A DNA stretch of 43,116 nucleotides from JBDKTH01 sp964558295. GTDB lineage: Bacteria > Planctomycetota > Planctomycetia > Pirellulales > Thermoguttaceae. Numbering within the stretch: position 1 is the stretch's first letter; each line of letters begins with the position of its first letter. Where the stretch lies: assembly GCA_964558295.1 (NCBI GenBank), contig CAZLDQ010000020.1, forward strand, positions 1 through 43,116. Reading direction: 5' to 3'. Shown in pieces: positions 16,765 through 25,983 of the stretch. A model generated the notes under the pieces. That model was not told the DNA's origin and did no database searches. It saw only the letters and a list, made by a program, of their open reading frames with translations. Position numbers and translations under genes: made by a program.

Positions 16765-18615
16765 TCAGATAATCCCATGCAACGGTTTTCCAGGAGCGGC
16801 CAATTCGTTGACACGTTTAGTTACTTCCGGATCTTCCACCAACGGTGGGGCATGATGCGGTTTGGCCCGGGCGTCAATCACCAAGGAACCATGGCACCCC
16901 CAGTGCTTCTGGACCAGAAACGAGTCGATGCCGTAAACGTCCGCAGCCGGGTTGCTCCGGGTAAAGGTGGTCCAGAGAAAGTTGTTGAGCGTCCGGGAAG
17001 CAAAGTCACTGTCGTCCACGACAACGATCAACGGGAAGCTATTGATTGCATCCGCTTTGTTGTAGGCCGAGGCAAACTTTTGTACGGCTAGATCTGGCCC
17101 ATTCTTCTCGCCAACTTGATACGGTGGTCCCGCAACCACCAGGATTCCCGGCAAGCACACGCGGGGATCGCGGAACCCCAAGGCGGTTGGAAGCTTGATG
17201 CGGCTATCCATGGCTACCGGCAAGGTCCGACGTTGCGGTCCGGCTGTCGCCACGACAAGCTTTGACCCCTGATTCAGACTGTCGCCGGTGTAGTCGAGCG
17301 TATCGATAGTCGTGGAAGTCTGGAAATGGAGATGCTGACGCCAATCGACCCGCTCCAACACGTGCCGCAAGAACTCGGGGACTTGGCGAACGTCTAGCTC
17401 GGGACAATCCTCCTTGGCTACGATGAACAGGTACTTGGCTAGCGACATCTGACCGTACCCCAACAGGGCGTTAGCCAGAGTAAGTAGCTCCCGCGGCCGT
17501 CGCGGTTCTTCGTAGGGCACATACCGCTCGCTACCAATAGCCAGCAGCAACGGGTGGACTCCGGCCGCATCAACAGCATGCACGGCGTGAACACCGGGAA
17601 TCGTCTTGGGAACCACTGGACCAACCAGCTCGTGGATCAATTCGGCAAAGAGCGTATCTTCCTGAGGCGGCCGGCCAACAACCGTAAACGGCCAAAGCGG
17701 TCGCTCACGATGGTAGACATGCTCGATTCGCATCACAGGAAAATCATGGGCCAAGCTGTAGTAGCCCAGGTGATCGCCAAAGGGGCCCTCGGGCAATTCG
17801 CGTTTCGGCTCGATGTACCCGGTCAGACAGAAATCGGCCTCAGCCGAGATAGCCAACTCTCCCGGTTGGCAAATCATTCCAATGCGATGTCGGCCCAACA
17901 GGCCGGCAAACGCCAACTCGCTCATGCCCGTCGGCAAGGGCATCACGGCAGCCACGGACATGGCCGGTGGACCACCGACGAACACGTTGACACGCAGTTT
18001 CTCCTTGCGGCGAATCGCTGCCGCATGATGAATCCCAAGGCCGCGATGGATCTGATAGTGCAATCCAGCTTGGGCGTTCGGTTCATACTTCCCCCCGGAG
18101 ATCTGCACCCGGTACATTCCCAAATTCGAATGGGCCAATCCCGGCTGATCAGGATCTTCGCTGTAGACCTGGGGGAGGGTAATGTAGGCGCCGCCGTCCT
18201 CGGGCCAACACTTCAGTTGCGGCAACTGGTCCAACGTGGTCTCGTTGGCCAACACCGGACCGTGACGCAGTCGTTTGGGCCTCGCATAACGGGCCGTCCA
18301 GGGGACCTTCAGATAGAGACGGGGACGACGCAACAAATCGGCCGGATCGACGGCCAACTCCACCAAACGCCCCAGCAACTCCAACGAGTCGCGGAAAATG
18401 TATCGCATCCGCTGCATGGTCCCAAATAGATTACTGACCATGGGGAAACGACACCCCTTGACGCTGGCGTAGTAAACCACGGGGCCGCCGGCCTGGAAGA
18501 CGCGACGTTGGATTTCGGCCGCTTCAAGGTGCGGATCGACCGGTTGTTCGATGCGAACCACTTGGCCGTTGGCGGCCAGATCCTCGACGCACTCTCGCAG
18601 AGTTCGGTATCCCAT
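16765..18615 (-). CDS. UbiD-family prenylated-FMN decarboxylase
   Basis: This 616-residue enzyme belongs to the UbiD family, which removes or adds carboxyl groups on aromatic or unsaturated acids using prenylated FMN. R169 in SNLGMYRVQ, E276 and D281 in PEGPFGDHLGYY align with the Arg-Glu-Glu catalytic triad of Fdc1. The length fits the longer bacterial members, some of which act in the futalosine route to menaquinone; that role is possible here but not shown. A partner UbiX flavin prenyltransferase is not in the window. It starts 34 nt after the stop of the ABC-linked gene upstream, so it is probably read through from that operon. Confidence 0.9.
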   Translation of the reverse strand: MGYRTLRECVEDLAANGQVVRIEQPVDPHLEAAEIQRRVFQAGGPVVYYASVKGCRFPMVSNLFGTMQRMRYIFRDSLELLGRLVELAVDPADLLRRPRLYLKVPWTARYARPKRLRHGPVLANETTLDQLPQLKCWPEDGGAYITLPQVYSEDPDQPGLAHSNLGMYRVQISGGKYEPNAQAGLHYQIHRGLGIHHAAAIRRKEKLRVNVFVGGPPAMSVAAVMPLPTGMSELAFAGLLGRHRIGMICQPGELAISAEADFCLTGYIEPKRELPEGPFGDHLGYYSLAHDFPVMRIEHVYHRERPLWPFTVVGRPPQEDTLFAELIHELVGPVVPKTIPGVHAVHAVDAAGVHPLLLAIGSERYVPYEEPRRPRELLTLANALLGYGQMSLAKYLFIVAKEDCPELDVRQVPEFLRHVLERVDWRQHLHFQTSTTIDTLDYTGDSLNQGSKLVVATAGPQRRTLPVAMDSRIKLPTALGFRDPRVCLPGILVVAGPPYQVGEKNGPDLAVQKFASAYNKADAINSFPLIVVVDDSDFASRTLNNFLWTTFTRSNPAADVYGIDSFLVQKHWGCHGSLVIDARAKPHHAPPLVEDPEVTKRVNELAAPGKPLHGII

Positions 18616-18649
18616 GGCATGGTTCCAGCCGAAGTGCTCAGGTTAGCCA

Positions 18650-20179
18650 TCAGTTCTGCAGTTTGGCCGCCTCGGTGGCAATGTCCTGAAGGATGAAGTC
18701 CTTGGGAAACACCTCGTCGCGTTTCTCGAGAATCTCGCGATATCGTTTGATCACTTCGCCTAGTTCTTCGACCATATTCCGATCAACCTTCAGACTAGCG
18801 AACTCCGGTTTGTCGAGCAACTCCCGCCATTTCTTGAGCCCCTCGACATACCGGTCGCGTGCCGCAACCAAGTCGCCTTTGGCGAAAGCCTGATTCCCCT
18901 CGTAAACCTTTTCTCTTGCTTCCAAGGCCTCGGGGGTCTGTTCCACTTGGGCACGACGCCGCCAGTAGGTGAAGTTGACGATCTGGCGGTAGCGGTCGAT
19001 GACCTGGGCCGTCTTCTCCGTCTCCGCGGCCTGTTTGGCCAGCTTCAACGCCTCACGCCGCTTTGCCCCTGGCACGCGCCGGGCGACTTCCTCGTGGGAG
19101 ACTTGAAGCTTCTCGGTGGCCTCGGCAGCCAAACGATGCTGGTCATCGGTCCGCTTCTCCACGGGCGTGTCGAGTGCCTTGCGCATGTCGCCGGTCAACG
19201 CATTGCGTTTGTCCTGAACAATCTTCTCACGCAACCCCGGGGCAAGGTCGTCGATCTGCTTACGGAGCTTGGCCGCTGTCTGCATGAGCATCTCGCCATC
19301 GTTCAGGCGGATCATATCATCAAAACTGGTGGGAATCTCCCGTGCGCCGAATTCGTGCCAGTCGCGTTCGGCACGGTTCCAGGCACGGCGGGCCTTTTCC
19401 TTGAAGATACCATCCTGTTCCAACGCATCAGCATAATTCATCTGGCACATGCCGCGATCAGAGTGGAAGACCACGGGGCTGATCCCCCGGAGCGGAGCAC
19501 CGCTGTCGACGAGTTTCTCCGCTTTCTCAAACCACTCTTTACCTACCAGCCAGTTGTCGCGTTGCTCGATGGGACGCTCGCCATGGATCCCGTACACATT
19601 CTCGGGATCCTTATAAAGGCGACGGAACTGCTTGGCTTCGTCAGCACGTCCGATCTTCTGGGCATTAAACCAGCCCACATCCCAATAGAGCCGTGGTTCG
19701 CGCTCATTGTGGCGAATCCCTTCCTGAAGGAACTGAATCCCTTTGATCACCCACCGGAAGCGCTCGCGATAGTCGTCGAATTCAGCCGAGACGTTATAGG
19801 AAAGATTCCAGGCCTGAAATCGCCAGACGGAGATGAAATGCGGCTCCAGTTTGGCAAGCTGCTGCAGCGTGGCGGAGAGGTTGGTCCAGTCCTTCTTCAT
19901 CTTGTAACGATTCGCCTTCTCCCAGAGCAAATTCGCGGCTACGCCGCGCATTCCGAAGGTGGCCAACTGGATCGTCTCGGTGGTCGGATCGATTTCACCC
20001 AACTGGGTCTCCGTCAGGCCGTATTGGGATCGCAGCTTAGCCAACTGGCCGCCGGGACTCCCTTTGCTCGACTTGGTGCCGACGGTTGCCGGCTGGCTGA
20101 GCCAGAAGAGAGGCACAAGCAACACGGCGATCGCCACCAGATAGACGATTTTCCGCACAAACGACCGACGCGGATTCAT
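18650..20179 (-). CDS. Membrane-anchored partner of the ABC exporter (unknown family)
   Basis: I do not recognise a named domain in this 509-residue protein. It has an N-terminal anchor (about 10-27, after RRSFVRK), then a mainly helical body with TPR-like pairs such as NLSATLQQLAKLEPHFISVW. Charged and possibly coiled-coil stretches follow from about 270 onward. Its ATG overlaps the stop of the permease gene by 4 nt (ATGA), and GAGG lies just upstream, so translational coupling is likely. That tight linkage makes it a probable subunit or accessory factor of the ABC system, exposed outside the cytoplasm. Confidence 0.75.
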   Translation of the reverse strand: MNPRRSFVRKIVYLVAIAVLLVPLFWLSQPATVGTKSSKGSPGGQLAKLRSQYGLTETQLGEIDPTTETIQLATFGMRGVAANLLWEKANRYKMKKDWTNLSATLQQLAKLEPHFISVWRFQAWNLSYNVSAEFDDYRERFRWVIKGIQFLQEGIRHNEREPRLYWDVGWFNAQKIGRADEAKQFRRLYKDPENVYGIHGERPIEQRDNWLVGKEWFEKAEKLVDSGAPLRGISPVVFHSDRGMCQMNYADALEQDGIFKEKARRAWNRAERDWHEFGAREIPTSFDDMIRLNDGEMLMQTAAKLRKQIDDLAPGLREKIVQDKRNALTGDMRKALDTPVEKRTDDQHRLAAEATEKLQVSHEEVARRVPGAKRREALKLAKQAAETEKTAQVIDRYRQIVNFTYWRRRAQVEQTPEALEAREKVYEGNQAFAKGDLVAARDRYVEGLKKWRELLDKPEFASLKVDRNMVEELGEVIKRYREILEKRDEVFPKDFILQDIATEAAKLQN

Positions 20180-22116
20180 CGGGCCACCTCGCGAGTCTTG
20201 AGGAATACGTATCCGGCCACCACCAGCGGCACCAGGAATCCCAGAACCATCAGGGTATGGATCAGAATTAAGTCGGTTGACACATTAAAGCCTTCCGACA
20301 CCCAGTCGGCATAACTGAAGTCGCCAAATGAAGGAATCACAGCCGCCGCGGCTCGCAGGAAGTGCAGGAGCACGAAGTCGCTCATTTTGGCGACGGTGGT
20401 CGTCAGCCCCGGGTCCATCTCTGTCATCACGTTCTGCTGGGTGAACAGACGGATGACGGATTCGACCGGTCCGCCGCCATAGGTCTTGCCATAAGCCAAG
20501 TCAACCATGAACGAACTGAATAAGCCGGCCACGACGATCCCCAACGTGGCGAGCATTGCCACCGGACCGCTGAGGAACGTGCTGAACATGACCGCAAACC
20601 CGATCACCAGGACCATCTGAGTCCAGATGCCAAAATAACCCTTTACGAAGTTCAGCCGGAACGATGCATCGGATGCGCGGACATACAGATCCGGTCGGCC
20701 TGCCCCAAAATACTGGGCCGGCTCCAGGCACCGCAGCCAAATCTCCGTCTTCCCGTTTGAAACCAAGTCGTCAAACAGGTCGAACTCTGTCTTCTCCGCC
20801 AGCTTGGGGTCCATCTTTTCCGGCGACGGATCCAATTTGACGCCGTTCGGCGTCCGAATCCGCCGCGAGATCATCTGCTTGCTGGAAAACTTGGTGATCT
20901 TCCGCGGGATACTCAAGTGGTTGATCTGGAACTCCTTCGACTCGAAGATTTCCACCTCCACGGTCAGCCCGGTGTCCGGATTGCGAACCGAGAGGCTTCC
21001 CAGAACCCCCTTCTCGATATTCCCTTTGTGGGTACGGAAGACGCCAATGTTCATCTCCACCGGCATCTCTTCGGGAAAACGGTCGGCGTGGAGCCCTTCG
21101 AACTCCCAAATTGCGGCGGCTTGACTGCCCCCCTGGATGTAGCTGCGATAGGCCCATTCGTCGCCAACGTTAATCCCCGCCTCGGTGTCGATCCCTTCGC
21201 GGTCCCGGAAACGCAACTTCTTTCCATAGACCGGCACACGTGCCACCAGCGCCCCTTCCGGCGAGCCGATGTGGTGCTTCAACGAAGTTCCCGCCTTCTC
21301 CGATACCTCTGTTTGCGGGAGTTCAAAATTCAACGTGTGCCAATGCCCCTGCTCCAAGCTCAGGGGAACGGCACGTTGTTCACTCGACAGATCAATCTCC
21401 ACGCTATGTGCATGCCCGTTGACGCGATCCGTGTAGAGACGCAAGATCGGCGCCGGCTTTCCGCTCGCCAGCTGCTTGGCCCAGGCCGCTTGCAACTGCT
21501 GCTGGTCTTCCTTGCGGAGCGAATGGGAGTGCGAGAGTCCCTGGATCACAAACCAGTAACTAATTAAGCCCATCAATACCAGAAGTCCGGTGCCCATCAA
21601 CGTGAAGCCCAGAACACGGCCCAACACAATCTCGCTTTGGCGAACCGGTTTGGTCACAACCGTGTAGAGCGTTCGGGTGCGGATATCGGTCGGCAGGCTG
21701 AAGGCACTTAGAAACAGGACCAACAAGAGGACCAGGTAACTGGTCGCGGTCAGCACGAAACTAATATAGAGCCGAGCGGGATCGGGACTGCTGGAGTCGA
21801 GAAACCAGCCGGCAAACAGCAAAACGACAATGAAGACCAGAAAACCAACCACCACGCGACGGCGGATCGATTCCTTGATGGCCAGCCAACTCAAGGCCCA
21901 AACCCGGCGGGGGGAGACTCGCGCGAGATCGACAACAGCGTCAAGCAAGACCTTTGCAGTGACCTTGAAGGCTGTCACTGGCCCGTGACGCACGGCAGCC
22001 ACCAGGTACCCCAGGACTAATCCAGCCAGGGTGAGGCTACCGGCAATTGCCAACCAATGGAGTACAGCTAGACCCCACCAATCACCCAAAGGAGGGAGTT
22101 GCAGTTCATCGACCAT
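20176..22116 (-). CDS. ABC-2 type permease with large extracytoplasmic domain
   Basis: The 646-residue protein has hydrophobic spans at about 15-41, 87-107, 116-139 and 168-191. A soluble insert of about 300 residues (195-495) follows, then spans near 496-540 and a last one at 615-638. The segment TDIRTRTLYTVVTKPVRQSEIVLGR between spans is typical of ABC-2 exporter permeases that contact the ATPase. The large insert has beta-rich sequence and no domain I can name. GAGGAGG lies 8 nt before the ATG at 22116, and the start overlaps the ATPase gene by 11 nt. It likely moves a lipid, polysaccharide or protein outward; the cargo is unknown. Confidence 0.87.
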   Translation of the reverse strand: MVDELQLPPLGDWWGLAVLHWLAIAGSLTLAGLVLGYLVAAVRHGPVTAFKVTAKVLLDAVVDLARVSPRRVWALSWLAIKESIRRRVVVGFLVFIVVLLFAGWFLDSSSPDPARLYISFVLTATSYLVLLLVLFLSAFSLPTDIRTRTLYTVVTKPVRQSEIVLGRVLGFTLMGTGLLVLMGLISYWFVIQGLSHSHSLRKEDQQQLQAAWAKQLASGKPAPILRLYTDRVNGHAHSVEIDLSSEQRAVPLSLEQGHWHTLNFELPQTEVSEKAGTSLKHHIGSPEGALVARVPVYGKKLRFRDREGIDTEAGINVGDEWAYRSYIQGGSQAAAIWEFEGLHADRFPEEMPVEMNIGVFRTHKGNIEKGVLGSLSVRNPDTGLTVEVEIFESKEFQINHLSIPRKITKFSSKQMISRRIRTPNGVKLDPSPEKMDPKLAEKTEFDLFDDLVSNGKTEIWLRCLEPAQYFGAGRPDLYVRASDASFRLNFVKGYFGIWTQMVLVIGFAVMFSTFLSGPVAMLATLGIVVAGLFSSFMVDLAYGKTYGGGPVESVIRLFTQQNVMTEMDPGLTTTVAKMSDFVLLHFLRAAAAVIPSFGDFSYADWVSEGFNVSTDLILIHTLMVLGFLVPLVVAGYVFLKTREVAR

Positions 22117-22999
22117 CGGCGGCGCCTCCTCGCACGCGGTGTCCGGGCCGAGCTTCGCTTTCGGCGATAATGTTCAAGAATAGATCCTCAAGCGTTGTCG
22201 TGGGGTTGCCGAGGAACTGCACGTCGCCATTGTGACGCTTGATCACTTCACGAATTTCCTCTTGCGCGGCTTCGCTGAGACCGGTGGCTCGAACCTCCGT
22301 AACGTCGCGAACAGTCAGCAGGCTGTCCACCCGGCCCAATTCTTTCAATTCGCCTTGGTAAAGGATGCCGATGCGGTCGCAGACATCCTGGACGTCGGCC
22401 AACAGGTGACTGCACATGACAACCGTCTTGCCCTGCTTCTTAAGATCGAGGATCAAATCTTTGATCGCCCGGGTCCCGATCGGATCCAGCCCGGAAGTCG
22501 GTTCGTCCAGGATGATCAACTCAGGGTCATTGATCAGGGCTTGAGCCAGTCCAATCCGTCGGGCCATGCCCTTGGAGTACTCACGCAATTGCCGACGCTT
22601 GGCCGATCCCAGCCCCACCATCTCGATCAAGTGGGCAGCTCGTTGACGTCGCACGGCGGCCGGCATGTCGAACAACCGACCGTAGAAATCAAGAGTTTCT
22701 TCAGCGTTCAGAAATCGATACAGATAGGTTTCTTCCGGGAGATAACCAATCCGCTCGTTCTTGGTCACATCGGTAGCCTCCTTGCCGAAAACCAAGGCTT
22801 CGCCGCTGGTGGGGAAGAGCAGCCCCAACAAGAGCTTCGTCGTCGTCGTCTTGCCCGACCCGTTAGGTCCCAACAGGCCGAAGATCTCGCCACGGCGAAT
22901 CTCCAGGTCCAATGCCTTAAGGGCTCGGACCTTTTGCCTTCCCCAGAAATCCCGATAAACCTTGGTAAGATTGCGTGTCTCGATAACGATATCTGGCAT
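22106..22999 (-). CDS. ABC transporter ATP-binding protein
   Basis: This is a 297-residue ABC ATPase. Walker A is GPNGSGKT at 44-51. The signature loop is YSKGMARR, a variant of LSGGQ common in ABC-2 exporters. Walker B is LIILDEPT, the D-loop follows as SGLDPIG, and the switch histidine is in MCSHLL. The C-terminal third holds a small accessory domain, as in drug and polysaccharide exporters. The start is the ATG at 22999 with GAGG 6 nt upstream; the frame stays open to 23149 but that part has no family similarity. It is the first gene of the exporter operon, followed by the permease with an 11-nt overlap. Confidence 0.93.
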   Translation of the reverse strand: MPDIVIETRNLTKVYRDFWGRQKVRALKALDLEIRRGEIFGLLGPNGSGKTTTTKLLLGLLFPTSGEALVFGKEATDVTKNERIGYLPEETYLYRFLNAEETLDFYGRLFDMPAAVRRQRAAHLIEMVGLGSAKRRQLREYSKGMARRIGLAQALINDPELIILDEPTSGLDPIGTRAIKDLILDLKKQGKTVVMCSHLLADVQDVCDRIGILYQGELKELGRVDSLLTVRDVTEVRATGLSEAAQEEIREVIKRHNGDVQFLGNPTTTLEDLFLNIIAESEARPGHRVRGGAADGR

Positions 23000-23322
23000 A
23001 GAGTACCTCGTGATCGCGCGACGGGCAGACTTGTCGCTTATTACGTCGCTAGCACTGCTGGAGTTCGGCTTTAGGTGATGAGAAATGTCCGAAAACGTGT
23101 TTTGAATCCGGAGAAACTTCACTATAGGTGAGGGCCGAACGTGTTGCAAGAACAGCCCCGCGCGAAGCGGCAGGCGCGACGCCCCACCCTTGCGGGTGGG
23201 GTTGCCCGCTTTGTCGTTTTCCTCGCGACAATCGGCCTGATTCCAGGTACACTGAGTAAGCTCCAGCTCTCATCGCGACACAGGAATTGCCTCGCTGGAT
23301 TGCCGAGGCCGTAATATTCGCC
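23000..23322. other. Divergent intergenic region, ABC operon and folC
   Basis: This 323-bp stretch must hold promoters for both directions. It contains one strong hairpin, CCCCACCC at 23182-23189 with GGGTGGGG at 23194-23201 around a TTGC loop. I see no gene in it and no promoter convincing enough to list separately. Confidence 0.6.
23182..23201. repeat. GC-rich hairpin in the folC/ABC divergent region
   Basis: The two 8-bp arms are perfect and enclose TTGC. It resembles the other short GC-rich intergenic hairpins in the window in size and loop length but is not the same sequence. Lying between divergent genes, it is not placed to terminate either of them. Confidence 0.7.
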
Positions 23323-24792
23323 ATGTCTGTCCCGTTTGCCAGCCCCATTGGTCTTGCTCGGCGCGAAGCCGCCCTCCAGTTCTTGCATGAACGTGTCAAC
23401 TACGAGCGGTGGGTCTGCGGGCCGTCTCACGTTCGCGAGTTCAAGCTCGACCGGATGAGGGAACTGCTCGACCGGCTTGGCAATCCCCACCAGGGACTGG
23501 CGATCGTCCATGTGGCCGGAACAAAAGGAAAAGGCTCAACGGCCGCCATGATCGGGGCGATCTCAACCGCTGCCGGCTACAAGACCGGGCTGTTTACCTC
23601 CCCTCATCTCGATCGTGTGGAAGAGCGGTTGGCCATCAATGGCCAACCATGCACCTCCGAAGAGTTTGCCGATCTGGTCGAGCGGATGATGCCAATTGTG
23701 CAGGCCATGGATCGGGCGGCCGGCGCCCGTGTGCCAGCCGAGATCGGCCCCACGTACTTCGAGATTACCACCGCCATGGCTCTGCTCCATTTCGTACAGC
23801 AACACGTGGCGTTGGCCGTGCTGGAGGTGGGACTCGGTGGCCGACTCGATTCGACCAACGTCTGTCAGCCCAGAGTCTCGGTAATCACCAGCATCAGCTT
23901 CGACCATGTCAAACAGTTGGGAAACACACTTGAGGCGATCGCCCGAGAGAAGGCGGGGATTATCAAGCCGGGCGTGCCCGTCGTCAGTGGCGTGGTTGAT
24001 TCAGAACCGCAAAAGGTGATTCGACAAGCCTGTTGGGAACGAGGGTGCCGGCTCATCGAACTGGGGCACGATTTCGAGTTCACCTATCAGGCACCGCGGG
24101 AGTGTGAATCGCCGTCTCTCCTGGGAAGCATGAGTTTCACTTGGAAGGCCCCCGGACGGGAATGGACCTCCCAAGATCTCCCGCTGCGACTCTTGGGCCG
24201 ACATCAGGCGGCTAACGCCGCTGTGGCCATGGCTGTACTAACCGAATTGGCCCAGAATGGCTGGACGATTTCTGACCAAGCCTTGCGCACTGGGCTGGGC
24301 ACGGTAAATTGGCCAGCACGGGTCGAAGTGATCAGTCGCCGCCCTGTGGTTGTGGTCGATGCGGCTCACAATCTGGCCTCAATCGACGCGTTGGTACGAG
24401 CCTTAGACGAGAGTTTCTCCGCCCGGCGACGCCTGTTAGTTTTTGCCACGACTCAGGAGAAAGACCTGCGCGGCATGCTTACCCGACTAGCTGGGCACTT
24501 CGACCACGTGATTCTGACTCGCTATACAAACAATCCCCGCGGCGTTCCAGCGGAGGAGCTCGCTTCGCTAGCCTGGGAATTGACCGGCCAACGCTATCAG
24601 GTTTGTCATGATCCTGCCGCCGCCTGGGACGAGATTCGTCGCCTCGCTACCCCGGAAGACCTGATTGTCGTCACTGGCTCGTTTTTCATTGCCACCGAGA
24701 TGCGCCGTGAGATTCAAGCTCGTCCGATTGGTGAACCATGGTCTCCTCGTGATACCGGCTTGCCAACTCCGCCTTTTCAATCAACACTATAG
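23323..24792 (+). CDS. folC: Folylpolyglutamate synthase / dihydrofolate synthase FolC
   Basis: FolC adds glutamate to dihydropteroate and to reduced folates, using ATP. The 489-residue product shows the ligase P-loop, HVAGTKGKGSTAAM, near residues 64-77. It also has EVGLGGRLDSTN, SISFDHVKQLG (Mg and substrate loop), EKAGIIKPG and the C-terminal VVVDAAHNLAS motif. It is somewhat longer than E. coli FolC (422), with extra residues at the N-terminus and around 240-270. I choose the ATG at 23323; a TTG at 23287 in the same frame lacks a usable ribosome site. It is the first plus-strand gene after the divergent region and is followed by an unrelated methyltransferase 72 bp on. Confidence 0.92.
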   Translation: MSVPFASPIGLARREAALQFLHERVNYERWVCGPSHVREFKLDRMRELLDRLGNPHQGLAIVHVAGTKGKGSTAAMIGAISTAAGYKTGLFTSPHLDRVEERLAINGQPCTSEEFADLVERMMPIVQAMDRAAGARVPAEIGPTYFEITTAMALLHFVQQHVALAVLEVGLGGRLDSTNVCQPRVSVITSISFDHVKQLGNTLEAIAREKAGIIKPGVPVVSGVVDSEPQKVIRQACWERGCRLIELGHDFEFTYQAPRECESPSLLGSMSFTWKAPGREWTSQDLPLRLLGRHQAANAAVAMAVLTELAQNGWTISDQALRTGLGTVNWPARVEVISRRPVVVVDAAHNLASIDALVRALDESFSARRRLLVFATTQEKDLRGMLTRLAGHFDHVILTRYTNNPRGVPAEELASLAWELTGQRYQVCHDPAAAWDEIRRLATPEDLIVVTGSFFIATEMRREIQARPIGEPWSPRDTGLPTPPFQSTL

Positions 24793-24864
24793 GCTGATAT
24801 GCGGTTGACGCCAGAACTATTCAGCCCCCCAGCAGTGACCAGTTTGCCCTGACGGTTCCCTCTT

Positions 24865-25491
24865 ATGACTTTGACGCCGAAATCCCGGACCCGTTTGACT
24901 GATTGGGATGCAATGTACCGTGAGGGGACGCCTCCGTGGGATACAGGAGCACCCAAACAGGAACTCGTGCGAATCCTCGATGAAGCAAGGGTTCCGGTGG
25001 GCACAGCCATCGATCTTGGGTGTGGAACCGGCGCCGATGCGGTCTATTTGGCCCGCCGGGGGTTCGAGGTCACCGCCGTCGATTGTTCGGCGATGGCCCT
25101 AGAACGTGCGCATACTCGGGCTGAAATGGAAGGGGCCTTGGTCCGCTTTGTACTGGCCGATGTCTTTACGTTTGGACTGAAGGCCGGGCAATTCGATTTC
25201 GTCTATGACGGAGGCTTTTACCATGCGATTCGCCAGATCGATTTGCGCCGCTACCTGGATCTTCTCTGGCGTGTAACGAAGCCTGGTTCGTATTACCTCT
25301 GCCTCGCCGGCAGCACTGGGGAAGAGTCGGAAGGAGGTCCCCCCCAAGTGTCCGAAGAAGAAATCCGTAGAGAACTCGGCCGGCTCTTCGAATTCGTTCA
25401 TCTGCGGCCGTTTCGCTTTGAGAGCCATCAATCTCCCCAAGGCTACCCGGGTTGGTCGTGTTTGATGCGGCGGCCCCCCTTGGCCAAATGA
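24865..25491 (+). CDS. Class I SAM-dependent methyltransferase (TPMT/TehB-like)
   Basis: This 208-residue protein has the SAM-binding motif I, AIDLGCGTGADAVYLARRG, at about 48-66. An acidic end of strand 2 follows (VTAVDCSAMAL), then FDFVYDGGFYHAI. The opening WDAMYREGTPPWDTGAP is typical of the thiopurine S-methyltransferase and tellurite-resistance TehB-like group, which methylates small thiols, metalloids or similar acceptors. The acceptor cannot be told here. The ribosome site before the ATG at 24865 is weak. It may be transcribed with folC. Confidence 0.85.
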   Translation: MTLTPKSRTRLTDWDAMYREGTPPWDTGAPKQELVRILDEARVPVGTAIDLGCGTGADAVYLARRGFEVTAVDCSAMALERAHTRAEMEGALVRFVLADVFTFGLKAGQFDFVYDGGFYHAIRQIDLRRYLDLLWRVTKPGSYYLCLAGSTGEESEGGPPQVSEEEIRRELGRLFEFVHLRPFRFESHQSPQGYPGWSCLMRRPPLAK

Positions 25492-25568
25492 GGTTGATGA
25501 CGAAGAATCATTTGAATTGACCTTTTGCTTTCTCTCCTTTTGTCATGCAAAATGCACGGAGGACATAC

Positions 25569-25946
25569 ATGAAGACGTCCCTTGCAACCATAACGCTCCT
25601 CGCATCGGCCTTGTTACTCGCCGGTTGCAGCAAGACTCCCACGGAACCGGCGGCTCGGCCGATGGCAGAACCACGTCCGGTACCGGCAACACTGCCTGAT
25701 GCTCAGGAACCGCCCCCTCGCCTGGTGACCAGCAACGACACCATGATCTCGGCGGAGCCGGCCGACGGCGCAAAAGTTGCACAAAGCAAGCAGGAGCCTT
25801 TGGCCGAAAAGGCAAAGGTGAAGGAAGCCCCGACAGACAAGCCGACGGTGCTAAAAGCGGTTGGCCGGGCACTATTCAAGTCATTTACGTCAGAGCCAGG
25901 CCGAACGCCCCCCTCAAACGCGCCGGCATTCCAACCGCAGCGATGA
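25569..25946 (+). CDS. Small lipoprotein of unknown function
   Basis: The 125-residue product has a lipoprotein signal with lipobox LLAGC, the cysteine being residue 20. The remainder is rich in Pro, Ala, Glu and Lys with no fold I can recognise. It is probably a disordered, lipid-anchored envelope protein. GGAGG lies 6 nt before the ATG at 25569, which decides the start over an ATG at 25545. The following dehydrogenase begins 37 bp later, so the two may share a transcript. Confidence 0.75.
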   Translation: MKTSLATITLLASALLLAGCSKTPTEPAARPMAEPRPVPATLPDAQEPPPRLVTSNDTMISAEPADGAKVAQSKQEPLAEKAKVKEAPTDKPTVLKAVGRALFKSFTSEPGRTPPSNAPAFQPQR

Positions 25947-25983
25947 GCCGTCAACGCCAGCATCGCAGTTCTTCCAAGAATCT

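Noticed and set aside
17554..18429. 291-residue plus-strand frame inside the UbiD gene
   Set aside because: It lies wholly opposite a strongly conserved decarboxylase with intact catalytic residues.
18947..20314. 455-residue plus-strand frame opposite the ABC partner protein
   Set aside because: The minus-strand gene has a membrane anchor and a 4-nt overlap with the permease; the plus frame crosses two genes' boundaries and has no start signal.
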